Below, one piece after another: positions 9,015-18,041 of a stretch of 64,000 bases of DNA (the first letter of the stretch is position 1; each line of letters begins with the position of its first letter). Source of the DNA: Companilactobacillus farciminis KCTC 3681 = DSM 20184. Lineage in GTDB: Bacteria > Bacillota > Bacilli > Lactobacillales > Lactobacillaceae. The stretch lies in assembly GCF_002706745.1 (NCBI RefSeq), contig NZ_CP017702.1:2480001-2544000 (forward strand), given 5' to 3'. Both the position numbers and the translations under genes were made by a program. The notes below the pieces were generated by a model. It was not told the origin of the DNA. It worked only from the letters and a program-made list of their open reading frames with translations, and did not search any database.

Positions 9015-10155
9015 TTGCCAACTTCCTTTCAATTGTTTGTACTAATTGTTCTCTGATTGCTTTGGATGGAATGGAAACTAACACATCCCCTAAGAATCCA
9101 CGGATAACCATTCGCTGGGCAGTTTTCTTATCCAAACCACGACTCATCAAATAATAGAGTTGATTTTGATCGACTTGACCGACACTGGCCGCATGCCCTG
9201 CCAATACATCATTTTCATCAATCAACAAAATTGGATTGGCATCTCCATGAGCGTGACTCGACATCATCAAGACACGATTTTGTTGTTCGGCGTTGGCTCC
9301 GGAAGCACCTTTGATAATATGACCGATACCGTTAAAAATCAGTCGTGAATGGTCAGTAATTACCCCGCGTTGGTTGATATTGCCAATTGTTCTCTTGCCA
9401 TAATTAGTGACACGAGTATTGACACCTTCAAGTTGCTTACCGGCGGTAATATCGACGACTTTAATTTCTGAATGTGCTCCTGTTCCTTTTAAATCGGTAT
9501 CAAAATCAGCAACAGTATTTCCCTCATTCATCAAACCAATCGACCAGTCAACGTAAGCATCTTGACCAACATCGGCTCGACGACTCAAATATGACGTTAC
9601 ATTTTGACCGAGTTCATCGACTGCCGCATACTTCACTTCACTATTGGCTAAAGCTTTGATTTCTACAACACAGTTAGCGACACTTTTCTGATCACCCTTG
9701 GTAGTAGTTTTTTGAATCAATGAGAATTTTGAATTTTCACCAGCTACGACTAAAACGTGAGAAACAAATGGCTGACTGGAATCTTGTTGGAATTCTAATT
9801 CAATCGGTTTTTCAACAACAGTATTTTTAGGAACATACAAGAAAGCACCTTGATTTACAAAGGCCACATGATAAGCAGCTAGCTTATTTTCATCAGCCTT
9901 AATTACGGTATACAAATATTTCTGAACTAAATCAGGATATTCATTTAGAGCCGCAAATAAGTCCATTAAAATATAATCATCTCGTGACGCCACATTTGTC
10001 TTAATAATCGTTTCAGTTGGCGGCGTTAATTGCCAATTATGAAAGTCGAAGCGCTGTATTGTTGGCAACGATAATTTTTCAAACGAATCCAACGCTGCCA
10101 GTCTTCTTTGAACGAACCAATCTGGTTCATTAATTGTCAGATTTTCTAATGTCAT
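8986..10155 (-). CDS. sufD: Fe-S assembly protein SufD
   Basis: The 389-residue protein is a SufD, paralogous to SufB: it shares the beta-helix domain and the C-terminal motif [13 protein letters not shown] but lacks the SufB Cys. It partners with SufB and SufC in the scaffold complex. It lies 9 nt after sufC and overlaps sufS. Confidence 0.92.
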   Translation of the reverse strand: MTLENLTINEPDWFVQRRLAALDSFEKLSLPTIQRFDFHNWQLTPPTETIIKTNVASRDDYILMDLFAALNEYPDLVQKYLYTVIKADENKLAAYHVAFVNQGAFLYVPKNTVVEKPIELEFQQDSSQPFVSHVLVVAGENSKFSLIQKTTTKGDQKSVANCVVEIKALANSEVKYAAVDELGQNVTSYLSRRADVGQDAYVDWSIGLMNEGNTVADFDTDLKGTGAHSEIKVVDITAGKQLEGVNTRVTNYGKRTIGNINQRGVITDHSRLIFNGIGHIIKGASGANAEQQNRVLMMSSHAHGDANPILLIDENDVLAGHAASVGQVDQNQLYYLMSRGLDKKTAQRMVIRGFLGDVLVSIPSKAIREQLVQTIERKLANGQAVSENS

Positions 10156-10164
10156 AATATCCCC

Positions 10165-10956
10165 TTAGTCGTCGACTAGATTAGCTTTGATTCCCAATTC
10201 ATCGCGCAAACCTGCATAGCCTTCATCTTCTAATTTTTGTGCTAATTCAGCTGATCCAGTTTTGACAATTCTTCCATCCATCATTACGTGGACCACATCT
10301 GGCTTAATGTAATTCAACAGTCTTTGATAATGCGTGATGATCAAAGCGCCAAAATTGTCTCCTCGCATTGAATTAACACCCTTTGAAACAACTTTTAAAG
10401 CATCGATATCAAGTCCTGAGTCGATTTCATCCAATAGAGCAAAACTAGGTTTGATCATCAATAATTGCAAGATCTCATTACGCTTCTTTTCGCCACCAGA
10501 AAAGCCTTCATTCAAGTAGCGCTCCGTCATAGCTTGGCTCATATCTAACAAATCCAAATTCTTATCGAGTTCTTTCAAAAAATCCATCACGGAGATTTTG
10601 TCATCAGCTGGACGTCTAGCATTAATCGCCGCTCTCAAAAATTCAGCATTAGTGACCCCTTGGATTTCAGCAGGATATTGCATCGCCAAAAATAACCCTT
10701 TTCGAGCACGTTGATCGACTGGCATGTCCAAAATGCTTTCACCATTCAAAAGGATGTCACCTTTAGTAACGTGGTAATTTTTTTGACCCATGATAGTCTG
10801 CGATAACGTTGATTTTCCCGTACCGTTAGGTCCCATGATGGCATGAATCTCACCAGTGTTCATCAGCAAGTCGACACCTTTGAGAATCTCTTTTTTATTC
10901 TTAGTCTCTTCATCTTCCACTTCAACGTGTAAATCTTTTACTTCAAGTGTTGCCAT
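10165..10956 (-). CDS. sufC: Fe-S assembly ATPase SufC
   Basis: This soluble ABC-type ATPase of 263 residues energises the SufBD scaffold. Walker A is GPNGTGKST (about residues 41-49), the signature is FSGGEKKR, and Walker B is LLDEIDSGLD. The start ATG at 10956 is chosen for the GGAGGG 5 nt before it; an upstream in-frame ATG has no site. It is the first gene of the operon sufC-D-S-U-B-T. Confidence 0.93.
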   Translation of the reverse strand: MATLEVKDLHVEVEDEETKNKKEILKGVDLLMNTGEIHAIMGPNGTGKSTLSQTIMGQKNYHVTKGDILLNGESILDMPVDQRARKGLFLAMQYPAEIQGVTNAEFLRAAINARRPADDKISVMDFLKELDKNLDLLDMSQAMTERYLNEGFSGGEKKRNEILQLLMIKPSFALLDEIDSGLDIDALKVVSKGVNSMRGDNFGALIITHYQRLLNYIKPDVVHVMMDGRIVKTGSAELAQKLEDEGYAGLRDELGIKANLVDD

Positions 10957-11115
10957 TGTGACCCTCCAAATATTTTCGATAATCATATTATAGTATGAAA
11001 AAAATTAAAATAATCCTTTTTATAAATATAATTAAATTGATAAAAAGAGTAGTAGAATAACTTTATGAGCCTTGATTAAGGAAATCAGGACTGTCAAATG
11101 AGGGGGATTTTAAAT

Positions 11116-14100
11116 ATGTTTAAAAAGGGAAAGAACATATTTAGCCTACTGATCATAATTGCTTCAATTTTTATGACTAGTTCGACTAATATGGTCGAAG
11201 CACAAGATTCGGGGGATTCACCAGAAGTTAGCACCGTCGCTGACACTGGAGAGAATTCTGAGGACACACAAGCCTCCGAAGCTACAACAAATTGGGGAAG
11301 TCAATTTATTACCAAAGCACAATTACAAGATGCTAGTGGAAATCCACAAACTCATTTTGGATTGTACGATGATATTTATGCCAGTTGGGAATTTTCTACC
11401 AACAATCAAAAGATACACGCTGGCGATACGATGGAAATTCCTGTACCTATTCAAATTACTATCAAGAACAATATTCTCAATTCCAAAACACTTAAAGATA
11501 AAGATGGCGCTGACATTGCCGATATTTCTTTAAATAAAGATACCCGATTTATAACCGTCACTTTCAACAGCACTGCTGCTTCCAAATCTCAAACATTAAA
11601 TATCACTGGCTGGATCAGTTTAAAAACAAATTGGAACACTAACATAGTTTTACCAAATAAAAATACATCAATTGACTGGGGACTAGACGATTCTGTTATG
11701 AAGAGTCCTGACACGACTAATTCAGCTACAGTTGACCCTCCATCAACCGGCCAAGATAATAATTCCGTACTTTATAAATATGGTAGTTTTGAAAATGATA
11801 AGATCAATTGGACGGTAGAAATCAATTATCCAGGACAATCAATTCCTAACGCCAAATATCAAGATTTCATTGGAGATAATCAAAAATTAATATCCGATAT
11901 AACCGTCAACTCAGCTACTCGTGATGCTGATGGTAATGTAACTAACGATAAGGAGAATAAGTATTCTGATTCTAAAGTTACTTACAGCGATGACAATAAA
12001 GAATTTACTGTCGATTTCGGTGGAGATATCAAGCAACCAATAAATATCAGTTATACTACGCAAATAACTAATTACGATAATCTTTCCGACAACTACTCTA
12101 ATTCAGGCGACTTGCTATCTAACGATACAATCAAGCAAAGTGTTACTGTCAACGATTCCACTACTTCAATTGGTGGTGGCGCTAGTACGAGTGATATTCT
12201 TACATCCATACTAGGGCAAAAAAAGTGGGCAGTACCTGAAGGAACTAAAATACCAGACTCCATCGTCGTTCATTTATTGCGTCAAGTTGCTGATGGCAAA
12301 ACCCAAGAGGTCACCAAAAAAACAGTTACTGCAAAAGATGACTGGCAATATGTATTCCGTTATCAACGACAATATGACGATAATGGTAATCTCTACCACT
12401 ACACAGTTAAAGAAGATACTCCCGTTGACTATGTCCCAGTATATGATCCTACTACTTATAATATAACTAATTATTTAGCTGACACTTTCAAGGTAACTAA
12501 AATTTGGCATGACGGTAATAACGCTCAAAATACTAGACCAAAAAGTATCATGGTTCACCTATTTGACGATAAAGACCAAGCAAAAAATACTGACAGTTTC
12601 AATTTAAACGATGATAATAATTGGACGCATACTTTCACTAATTTGCCACAGATTGCGGGTAATAATTGGTACGTTTCCGAAATTGGTTACGATGGCCAAC
12701 AAACTAACACCGTTCCAAAAGGATACATCAAAACTCAATACGCTAATGATGGAAATCCTCAGGATCAGACTATAGTTAATACTTTAGCCACTTCTCTAAA
12801 TGTCACAAAAAAATGGGACGATAATGATTCACCTGACCGTCCTAAGTCTATCCAAATTCAGTTGTATGCCAATGATAATAACCAAGGTGAAAAGGCAGTT
12901 GGTAGCCCCGTCACTTTAAACGCCGATAACAATTGGAGTTACTCATTTGGTACGAATGCCAATTCTGATGATGAAAAGGATCCAACTAACCAATTACCAA
13001 AATACGATGAAAACGATAAAGAAATCACTTATAGTGCTAAAGAAATCGATGTTTCTGGATATAACGCATCAACCGACTTCAATGATGACAAGACTCAAGA
13101 AACTATTACCAATAAGAAGACCGATCCTAATAATCCTTCAGTTGAAACAAAGACTTTCACAGTCAATAAAAAATGGTCCGACAACAATAATCCTGTCCGT
13201 CCTAAGTCAGCTCAAATTCAACTTTTAGCAAATGGAGAAAAACAGGGCGATCCTGTAACTGTTAATGCTAATAACGATTGGACTTACACTTGGAATGATT
13301 TAGACAAAGACACCACTTATTCTGTCAAAGAAATCAATGTTGACGACAACTACGTTTCTAACGTTGATAAGACATCGGACAACGAAGCCACAATTACCAA
13401 TACTTTGAAACCAAATTCAGGTGGCGAGACTCCAAGTAGTAATAAGAAAACTTTAACCGTCGAAAAGGTTTGGAACGATAATAATAACCAAGATAAAATT
13501 AGACCTAGCGCTATAACGGTATATCTCCTAACAAATAAACAAAAAACGGCTGATGTTGTCTTAAACGACGCTAACAATTGGACTTACACTTGGAACAACC
13601 TTTCGGACAAAAATTCTTATGATGTCACCGAAGATAAAATTTCAGGTTACACAGCAACCAAGACAACGACTAATAACAAAATCACTTTAACGAACACGCA
13701 TAAACTTAACCAGACTGGCACCAAAGATCCAGACCCATCAACACCAGATAATCCCGATCCAACGCCAACAAATCCTGATCCAGAAACTCCATCTGGAGAA
13801 AAAGATCCTGATCCTGATATTCCAGATACTCCCGATGTACCTGACACACCAAAAGTTCCTGATACACCAGAAGTAGGTAAAACTCCTGATCCTGATCCTG
13901 TCATCCCAGACAATCCATTTACACCAGACCCAGATCCTGACACTTCAACCGACTTTAACCCAGACCCAATGGTGCCAAACGTTACCTATAGCAATTCTCA
14001 ATTGCCACAAACTGGTAATAAAGAATTAAATTGGCTCTATCCATTAATCGGTGTAATGATTTTGGGACTAATTACTTTCAGAATAAAAAAGAGAGCTTAG
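11116..14100 (+). CDS. LPxTG-anchored Cna-type adhesin with five CnaB repeats
   Basis: The 994-residue protein starts at the ATG at 11116, with GAGGGGGA upstream. Domains in order: signal peptide (about residues 1-33, ending AEAQ); a two-part adhesin head (about 60-350) of the collagen-binding/SDR type, with DIYASWEF and a GWISLKTN strand; five CnaB repeats (about 366-455, 453-555, 557-672, 677-765, 777-865), each beginning with a VxKxW motif (such as VTKKW) and closing with a TNT-type strand; an Asp/Pro-rich wall-spanning stretch (870-955); and LPQTG near 963 followed by a membrane segment and KKRA. CnaB domains usually carry internal isopeptide bonds that stiffen the stalk. Sortase would attach it to peptidoglycan. 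Binding target unknown. Confidence 0.9.
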   Translation: MFKKGKNIFSLLIIIASIFMTSSTNMVEAQDSGDSPEVSTVADTGENSEDTQASEATTNWGSQFITKAQLQDASGNPQTHFGLYDDIYASWEFSTNNQKIHAGDTMEIPVPIQITIKNNILNSKTLKDKDGADIADISLNKDTRFITVTFNSTAASKSQTLNITGWISLKTNWNTNIVLPNKNTSIDWGLDDSVMKSPDTTNSATVDPPSTGQDNNSVLYKYGSFENDKINWTVEINYPGQSIPNAKYQDFIGDNQKLISDITVNSATRDADGNVTNDKENKYSDSKVTYSDDNKEFTVDFGGDIKQPINISYTTQITNYDNLSDNYSNSGDLLSNDTIKQSVTVNDSTTSIGGGASTSDILTSILGQKKWAVPEGTKIPDSIVVHLLRQVADGKTQEVTKKTVTAKDDWQYVFRYQRQYDDNGNLYHYTVKEDTPVDYVPVYDPTTYNITNYLADTFKVTKIWHDGNNAQNTRPKSIMVHLFDDKDQAKNTDSFNLNDDNNWTHTFTNLPQIAGNNWYVSEIGYDGQQTNTVPKGYIKTQYANDGNPQDQTIVNTLATSLNVTKKWDDNDSPDRPKSIQIQLYANDNNQGEKAVGSPVTLNADNNWSYSFGTNANSDDEKDPTNQLPKYDENDKEITYSAKEIDVSGYNASTDFNDDKTQETITNKKTDPNNPSVETKTFTVNKKWSDNNNPVRPKSAQIQLLANGEKQGDPVTVNANNDWTYTWNDLDKDTTYSVKEINVDDNYVSNVDKTSDNEATITNTLKPNSGGETPSSNKKTLTVEKVWNDNNNQDKIRPSAITVYLLTNKQKTADVVLNDANNWTYTWNNLSDKNSYDVTEDKISGYTATKTTTNNKITLTNTHKLNQTGTKDPDPSTPDNPDPTPTNPDPETPSGEKDPDPDIPDTPDVPDTPKVPDTPEVGKTPDPDPVIPDNPFTPDPDPDTSTDFNPDPMVPNVTYSNSQLPQTGNKELNWLYPLIGVMILGLITFRIKKRA

Positions 14101-14101
14101 C

Positions 14102-14141
14102 AAAAAACGCTTGATTCTTAATTGAACCAAGCGTTTTTGTT
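14102..14141. terminator. bidirectional terminator after the adhesin gene
   Basis: AAAAACGCTTG pairs with CAAGCGTTTTT around a 14-nt loop, followed by T-rich sequence on both strands. The flanking genes converge here. Confidence 0.8.
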
Positions 14142-14647
14142 TACTCTAAATTTAAAATTTCATACTCAAAGCCACAAGCATCGATGAATTTCATCAAATC
14201 GCTGGCAGTCAAGAAAATCGTATGCGTATTAACATTCGGATGGAAAGTCAAAATCTCTTCACTATCCAACATCTCTTTATCGAAATACAGTTTTATGTTG
14301 TGGTCAGCATTGTTCATAATGCCAAATGGTGAAACGATTCCTGCTTCCAGACCGAGTTGTTCTTCAATATCGTGGTCATGTGCCATCGAAATACGTTTTG
14401 TTCCTGTAAGCTCTTGGAAATCTTTGAAATCCATGCGTTTTTTGTCATCCATAATCACTAAGTAGAAATGCTTCTTCTTATCTTTCAAAAACATTGTCTT
14501 AGTTCTAACGCCCTCTAAACCAGCAATATAATTGTCAGCTTGTTCAGTCGTTTCAGCAGCCGGATGATCAACAATTTTATATTTAATATCTAATTGATCC
14601 AATTTTTCCATTAAATCTTTATAAGCTTGTTCCGAACCCTTAGTCAT
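14141..14647 (-). CDS. YbaK/ProX-type tRNA-editing domain protein
   Basis: The 168-residue protein consists of one YbaK/aminoacyl-tRNA deacylase domain (KIVDHPAAETTEQA at the start, a central Lys-rich KTMFLKDKKKHFYLV, and SPFGIMN). Relatives of the ProXp/PrdX type hydrolyse mischarged Ala-tRNA(Pro) in trans. The ATG at 14647 follows AGGTGA by 5 nt; this site overlaps the stop of the upstream regulator gene, so translation is probably coupled. Confidence 0.8.
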   Translation of the reverse strand: MTKGSEQAYKDLMEKLDQLDIKYKIVDHPAAETTEQADNYIAGLEGVRTKTMFLKDKKKHFYLVIMDDKKRMDFKDFQELTGTKRISMAHDHDIEEQLGLEAGIVSPFGIMNNADHNIKLYFDKEMLDSEEILTFHPNVNTHTIFLTASDLMKFIDACGFEYEILNLE

Positions 14648-14652
14648 AACAA

Positions 14653-15537
14653 TCACCTATTCATATCTTGATATTGTTTGCGCAAAGCGTTGATTCTTAA
14701 CTCAACTACCTCATTATGATTGATTTTAGCAAAAGCCATCGCATCCGTTAATAGGTCCTTAACAACTGTTGCTGGTTGATTCTTGCCGATAGCAATCTTA
14801 GCTTCTAATAGTTTCAACCTTGGCAAATAATACGTGATATGTTGTTCTGAACACAACTTGATTCCACGTTTAACCAGTTCCAAACTAGTTTCAAAATCAT
14901 TTTTGACAATCAAAAAATCAGCTGTATAGAAAACAATTGTCAAGATACGTAAGTACGCATTCAACCCACTCTTTTGGAAAGTCTGATCTTTATGCACATT
15001 GATATATTCCAAAACCTTGCCAAAATAAAATTCAGCTTGCTCCATTTTATTAATACGTGAATAAAAGATTCCCATACCCACATATGATAAGTAAGAATAA
15101 ATCGTGCGATGTTCTTCGTCCAAATTGTCCAAAATTTGTGAAAAATTGTAAAAAAGCTCTTCAAATTTACCATTTGTCAAAGTTGTGAATAAACCCTTTT
15201 GGTAATAAAATTGCATTTTTAATTCATTATTATTAACATCATCGACATTTAGGTCTTTTAAAGCTTCAGAAACTTTACTATAGTCTTCCATCATTAAATC
15301 GCTTTCAATACGATTCAAGACCGTCCGCATGTGAGTAGTGGAAGCACTCGAATTCTTATAAAGATCGTCAACTGATAATCCAAGTCGTTCGCATAACTTA
15401 TTGAGAATTGCTAAGGAAGGTACGCGACCATTATTTTCAAATTTACTGAGCGTTGATTGTGTACAAATCCCTTGACAGAGCTTAACTTGCGACATTTTTA
15501 ATTCTTTTCTACGTTCGATAAAAATATTAATATCCAT
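14653..15537 (-). CDS. Rgg/RRNPP-like transcriptional regulator
   Basis: A 294-residue protein with an N-terminal XRE helix-turn-helix (about residues 4-58, KMSQVKLCQGICTQSTLSKFENNGR) and a C-terminal all-helical region resembling TPR repeats (about 70-290). This is the layout of Rgg-type regulators, many of which bind short peptides. The start at 15537 has GAGGAAA 7 nt upstream. It is divergent from the APC permease gene and co-transcribed with the editing-domain gene. No peptide pheromone ORF was found nearby. Confidence 0.7.
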   Translation of the reverse strand: MDINIFIERRKELKMSQVKLCQGICTQSTLSKFENNGRVPSLAILNKLCERLGLSVDDLYKNSSASTTHMRTVLNRIESDLMMEDYSKVSEALKDLNVDDVNNNELKMQFYYQKGLFTTLTNGKFEELFYNFSQILDNLDEEHRTIYSYLSYVGMGIFYSRINKMEQAEFYFGKVLEYINVHKDQTFQKSGLNAYLRILTIVFYTADFLIVKNDFETSLELVKRGIKLCSEQHITYYLPRLKLLEAKIAIGKNQPATVVKDLLTDAMAFAKINHNEVVELRINALRKQYQDMNR

Positions 15538-15782
15538 AATTATTTCCTCATTCATTTTTCGCACGGTAGATAAATGATGCGAGACATTATCAAAACACTA
15601 ACATCCCGCATTTTTTCGTCCAAAAAATATCCTACTATTACAATCAATTATCTAATTTATAGGATGCTTTGTAAACATATATAACTGTATTTATATTGGT
15701 TCGTTTTATACAAATAAATATAGTATTATTTAATATCTATTAATCGCTTACAGATATTTTTCAAATAAATATGAAAAAAAAT

Positions 15783-15811
15783 ATGACATTTCAGTAAGAG
15801 TGAGTTATTAT
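15783..15811 (+). promoter_or_regulatory. probable promoter of the APC permease gene
   Basis: ATGACA at 15783-15788 and TATTAT at 15806-15811 are spaced by 17 bp, about 60 nt before the chosen start codon. Confidence 0.45.
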
Positions 15812-15834
15812 ATATTCCATGATTCAAATACAGT

Positions 15835-15853
15835 TGTTCACATTTAATGAACA
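15835..15853 (+). promoter_or_regulatory. inverted repeat in the permease leader
   Basis: TGTTCA and TGAACA are separated by 7 bp, downstream of the predicted promoter and 20 nt before the permease start. It could be an operator or a small leader hairpin. Confidence 0.4.
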
Positions 15854-15872
15854 CACAAGGGTGGGAACTATT

Positions 15873-17282
15873 ATGGCTAAAGAAAATTTAAGCCGAAGTT
15901 TATCTTCAAGACAAATGCAAATGATTGCTCTAGGTGGGACCATTGGGGTTGGTCTCTTCATGGGTTCAGCATCCACCATCAAATGGACCGGACCTTCAGT
16001 CTTGTTGGCTTATGCTTTAGCTGGATTGATTCTTTATATGGTAATGCGGGCACTTGGTGAAATGCTTTATGTTGATCCATCAACTGGTTCATTTGCCAAA
16101 TACGCTACCGAATACATACATCCGGTCGTCGGGTACTTAACGGCTTGGAGTAATGTCTTTCAATATTTAGTTGTTGGTATCAGTGAAGTTATCGCTGTTG
16201 GAACTTACTTGGAATTTTGGTTCCCTACGATGCCAAAATGGATTGCCGGAGTGGTAGTCGTCGTAACGCTTTGCTTAGCCAATTTAACTTCTGTTAAAGC
16301 TTATGGTGAATTGGAATTCTGGTTTGCTTTGATCAAAGTTTTAACAATTATTATGATGATTATTTTAGGTTTCTTCGTTATCGTCTTCGGTGTTGGTAAC
16401 GGCGGACATCCCGTTGGTATTAGCAACCTCTGGACTCACGGCGGATTTTTCACAGGTGGTCTGAAAGGATTCATCTTTGCGTTATCAATCGTCGTTGCTT
16501 CATATCAAGGTATCGAAGTTATCGGTATTACAGCCGGTGAAGCTGAAAATCCTCAAGAAAATATCGTCAAAGCTATCCGTTCCATCGTTGGTAGAATTTT
16601 GATTTTCTATATTGGAGCTATTTTCGTTATCGTAGCAATTTATCCTTGGAACAAATTAGGTACGATCGGTTCACCTTTCGTTGAAACATTTGCTAAAGTC
16701 GGTATCACATTTGCCGCTGAAATCATCAACTTTGTTATGTTGACAGCCGCAATGTCAGGATGTAATTCTGGTATCTTCAGTTCTAGTCGAATGCTTTATA
16801 CACTAGGTTTGGAAAAACATCTACCTAAATCATTCGTTAAACTATCAAGACACAACGTACCTTACATTCCCGTTCTAGCTATCTCAATTGGTATCCTAGT
16901 CGGTTTGATTTTGAACTACTCATTGCCAGCACTACTTCACACATCAAGCAACATTTTCGTTATCGTTTATAGTTCCAGTGTGCTTCCTGGTATGGTTCCT
17001 TGGTTCGTTATCTTAATCAGTGAATTGAGATTTAGACATATCAATAAGGATAAAATGGATAAACATCCGTTCAAGATGCCACTTTACCCAATCAGTAATT
17101 ATTTAGCTATTGCTTCATTATTAGTTATCTTAGTCTTCATGTTCTTGAATCCTGAAACTACGGTTTCTCTATTAGTCGGTGTAGCTTTCTTAGTCGTTAT
17201 GACGGTTATCTACTTCGTTAAAGAAAGAAAGCCTGCTAAAGTCAGTGTTAAAGAAGAAGTTGAAGATGAAGAATTAGACTAA
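15873..17282 (+). CDS. APC superfamily amino acid permease, AAT type
   Basis: The 469-residue protein has about 12 membrane segments and the AAT-family start SSRQMQMIALGGTIGVGLFMGSA. It would import an amino acid by proton symport; the substrate cannot be told from sequence. The ATG at 15873 is preceded by AAGGGTGGG. The C-terminus is an acidic tail. The gene is divergent from the Rgg-like regulator. Confidence 0.85.
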   Translation: MAKENLSRSLSSRQMQMIALGGTIGVGLFMGSASTIKWTGPSVLLAYALAGLILYMVMRALGEMLYVDPSTGSFAKYATEYIHPVVGYLTAWSNVFQYLVVGISEVIAVGTYLEFWFPTMPKWIAGVVVVVTLCLANLTSVKAYGELEFWFALIKVLTIIMMIILGFFVIVFGVGNGGHPVGISNLWTHGGFFTGGLKGFIFALSIVVASYQGIEVIGITAGEAENPQENIVKAIRSIVGRILIFYIGAIFVIVAIYPWNKLGTIGSPFVETFAKVGITFAAEIINFVMLTAAMSGCNSGIFSSSRMLYTLGLEKHLPKSFVKLSRHNVPYIPVLAISIGILVGLILNYSLPALLHTSSNIFVIVYSSSVLPGMVPWFVILISELRFRHINKDKMDKHPFKMPLYPISNYLAIASLLVILVFMFLNPETTVSLLVGVAFLVVMTVIYFVKERKPAKVSVKEEVEDEELD

Positions 17283-17320
17283 AAAATACCTCCCAGATTT
17301 TTTCTAGGAGGTATTTTTTT
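17283..17320. terminator. bidirectional terminator after the APC permease gene
   Basis: AAATACCTCC pairs with GGAGGTATTT around CAGATTTTTTCTA, with A/T runs on both sides. It serves two convergent genes. Confidence 0.8.
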
Positions 17321-17966
17321 AAATAAAATCAGTAACTTCATTAACGTTATAACGAACTGACTTAGTAAAGTCGCCATCTGGCTTACCGATAGCAATTGAA
17401 GTGATTGGAATAAAACGGTCGCCGTCTAATCCTAAAGCTGGAGCAACTTTGTCGAAGTAATAACCTGACATTGGGTTAGCTTCATATCCGTGAGCACGAG
17501 CAACTAGCATCAATTGCATGGCAGCCATTGAACCGTCGATCGTAGCATCCTTTTCCAAGAAACTTCTGTCAGCGTGTTCGTACAATGGCAAGAACGTCTT
17601 GAATACTTTGTCACGTTCTTCGGGACTGATTTGTCCATTTTCACAAGCCTTATTCCAAACATCACGATACTTGTAATGTGATTGTGTATCTCCCAAAACG
17701 AAAATCAAAGCTGAACTAGTATCAGTTTGTGGATAGTTAAAAGGCATCATTACTGAACGAGCCTTCTTCTTACCTTCCTCATCATCACAAACGACAAAAT
17801 GCCATGATTGCAAGTTACATGCTGAAGGAGCTGAAAGAGTTTCTTCTAACATTTCGTTAATCTCTTTACGAGAAATTTTAACGTCTGTCTTGAACTTACG
17901 ATACGAGTGGCGGTTTAACATAATGTCATTAAAATCATTGTTTACCATATTTTTTGTTTCATCCAT
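17319..17966 (-). CDS. nitroreductase-family flavoprotein
   Basis: This 215-residue protein shows the FMN-binding start RHSYRKF (about residues 19-25), the SAPSACNLQSWHFVV segment, and a C-terminal IAIGKPDG. Such NAD(P)H oxidoreductases reduce nitro or quinone compounds; the true substrate is unknown. Its ribosome binding site GAGAGGTG lies inside the right arm of a hairpin shared with the preceding aldehyde dehydrogenase gene. Confidence 0.85.
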   Translation of the reverse strand: MDETKNMVNNDFNDIMLNRHSYRKFKTDVKISRKEINEMLEETLSAPSACNLQSWHFVVCDDEEGKKKARSVMMPFNYPQTDTSSALIFVLGDTQSHYKYRDVWNKACENGQISPEERDKVFKTFLPLYEHADRSFLEKDATIDGSMAAMQLMLVARAHGYEANPMSGYYFDKVAPALGLDGDRFIPITSIAIGKPDGDFTKSVRYNVNEVTDFI

Positions 17967-17969
17967 ACA

Positions 17970-18021
17970 AAAACACCTCTCAACTTTTTATACGATAATT
18001 TTACCGCTGAGAGGTGTTTAT
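17970..18021 (-). promoter_or_regulatory. hairpin holding the nitroreductase ribosome binding site
   Basis: On the - strand AAACACCTCTCA pairs with TGAGAGGTGTTT (around 25 nt of loop), followed by T-rich sequence and the nitroreductase ATG 5-8 nt later. It looks like a terminator of the upstream gene but also hides the Shine-Dalgarno of the next one. Confidence 0.5.
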
Positions 18022-18041
18022 GTAAATGTGTTCACAAAGTC

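Larger units (their letters stand above)
15538..15872. other. divergent intergenic region between the Rgg-like gene and an APC permease gene
   Basis: This 335-nt AT-rich region holds the divergent promoters. A promoter and an inverted repeat for the permease side are listed separately. Nothing else is clear; an in-frame ATG at 15819 lacks a ribosome binding site. Confidence 0.4.

Noticed and set aside
13647-13943. Gly/Ser-rich frame on the strand opposite the adhesin
   Set aside because: It is the complement of the Asp/Pro-rich repeat and has no start site; an artefact of composition.
15856-15873. T-box-like AGGGTGG before the APC permease
   Set aside because: It is the ribosome binding site; no specifier stem or terminator/antiterminator pair was found.
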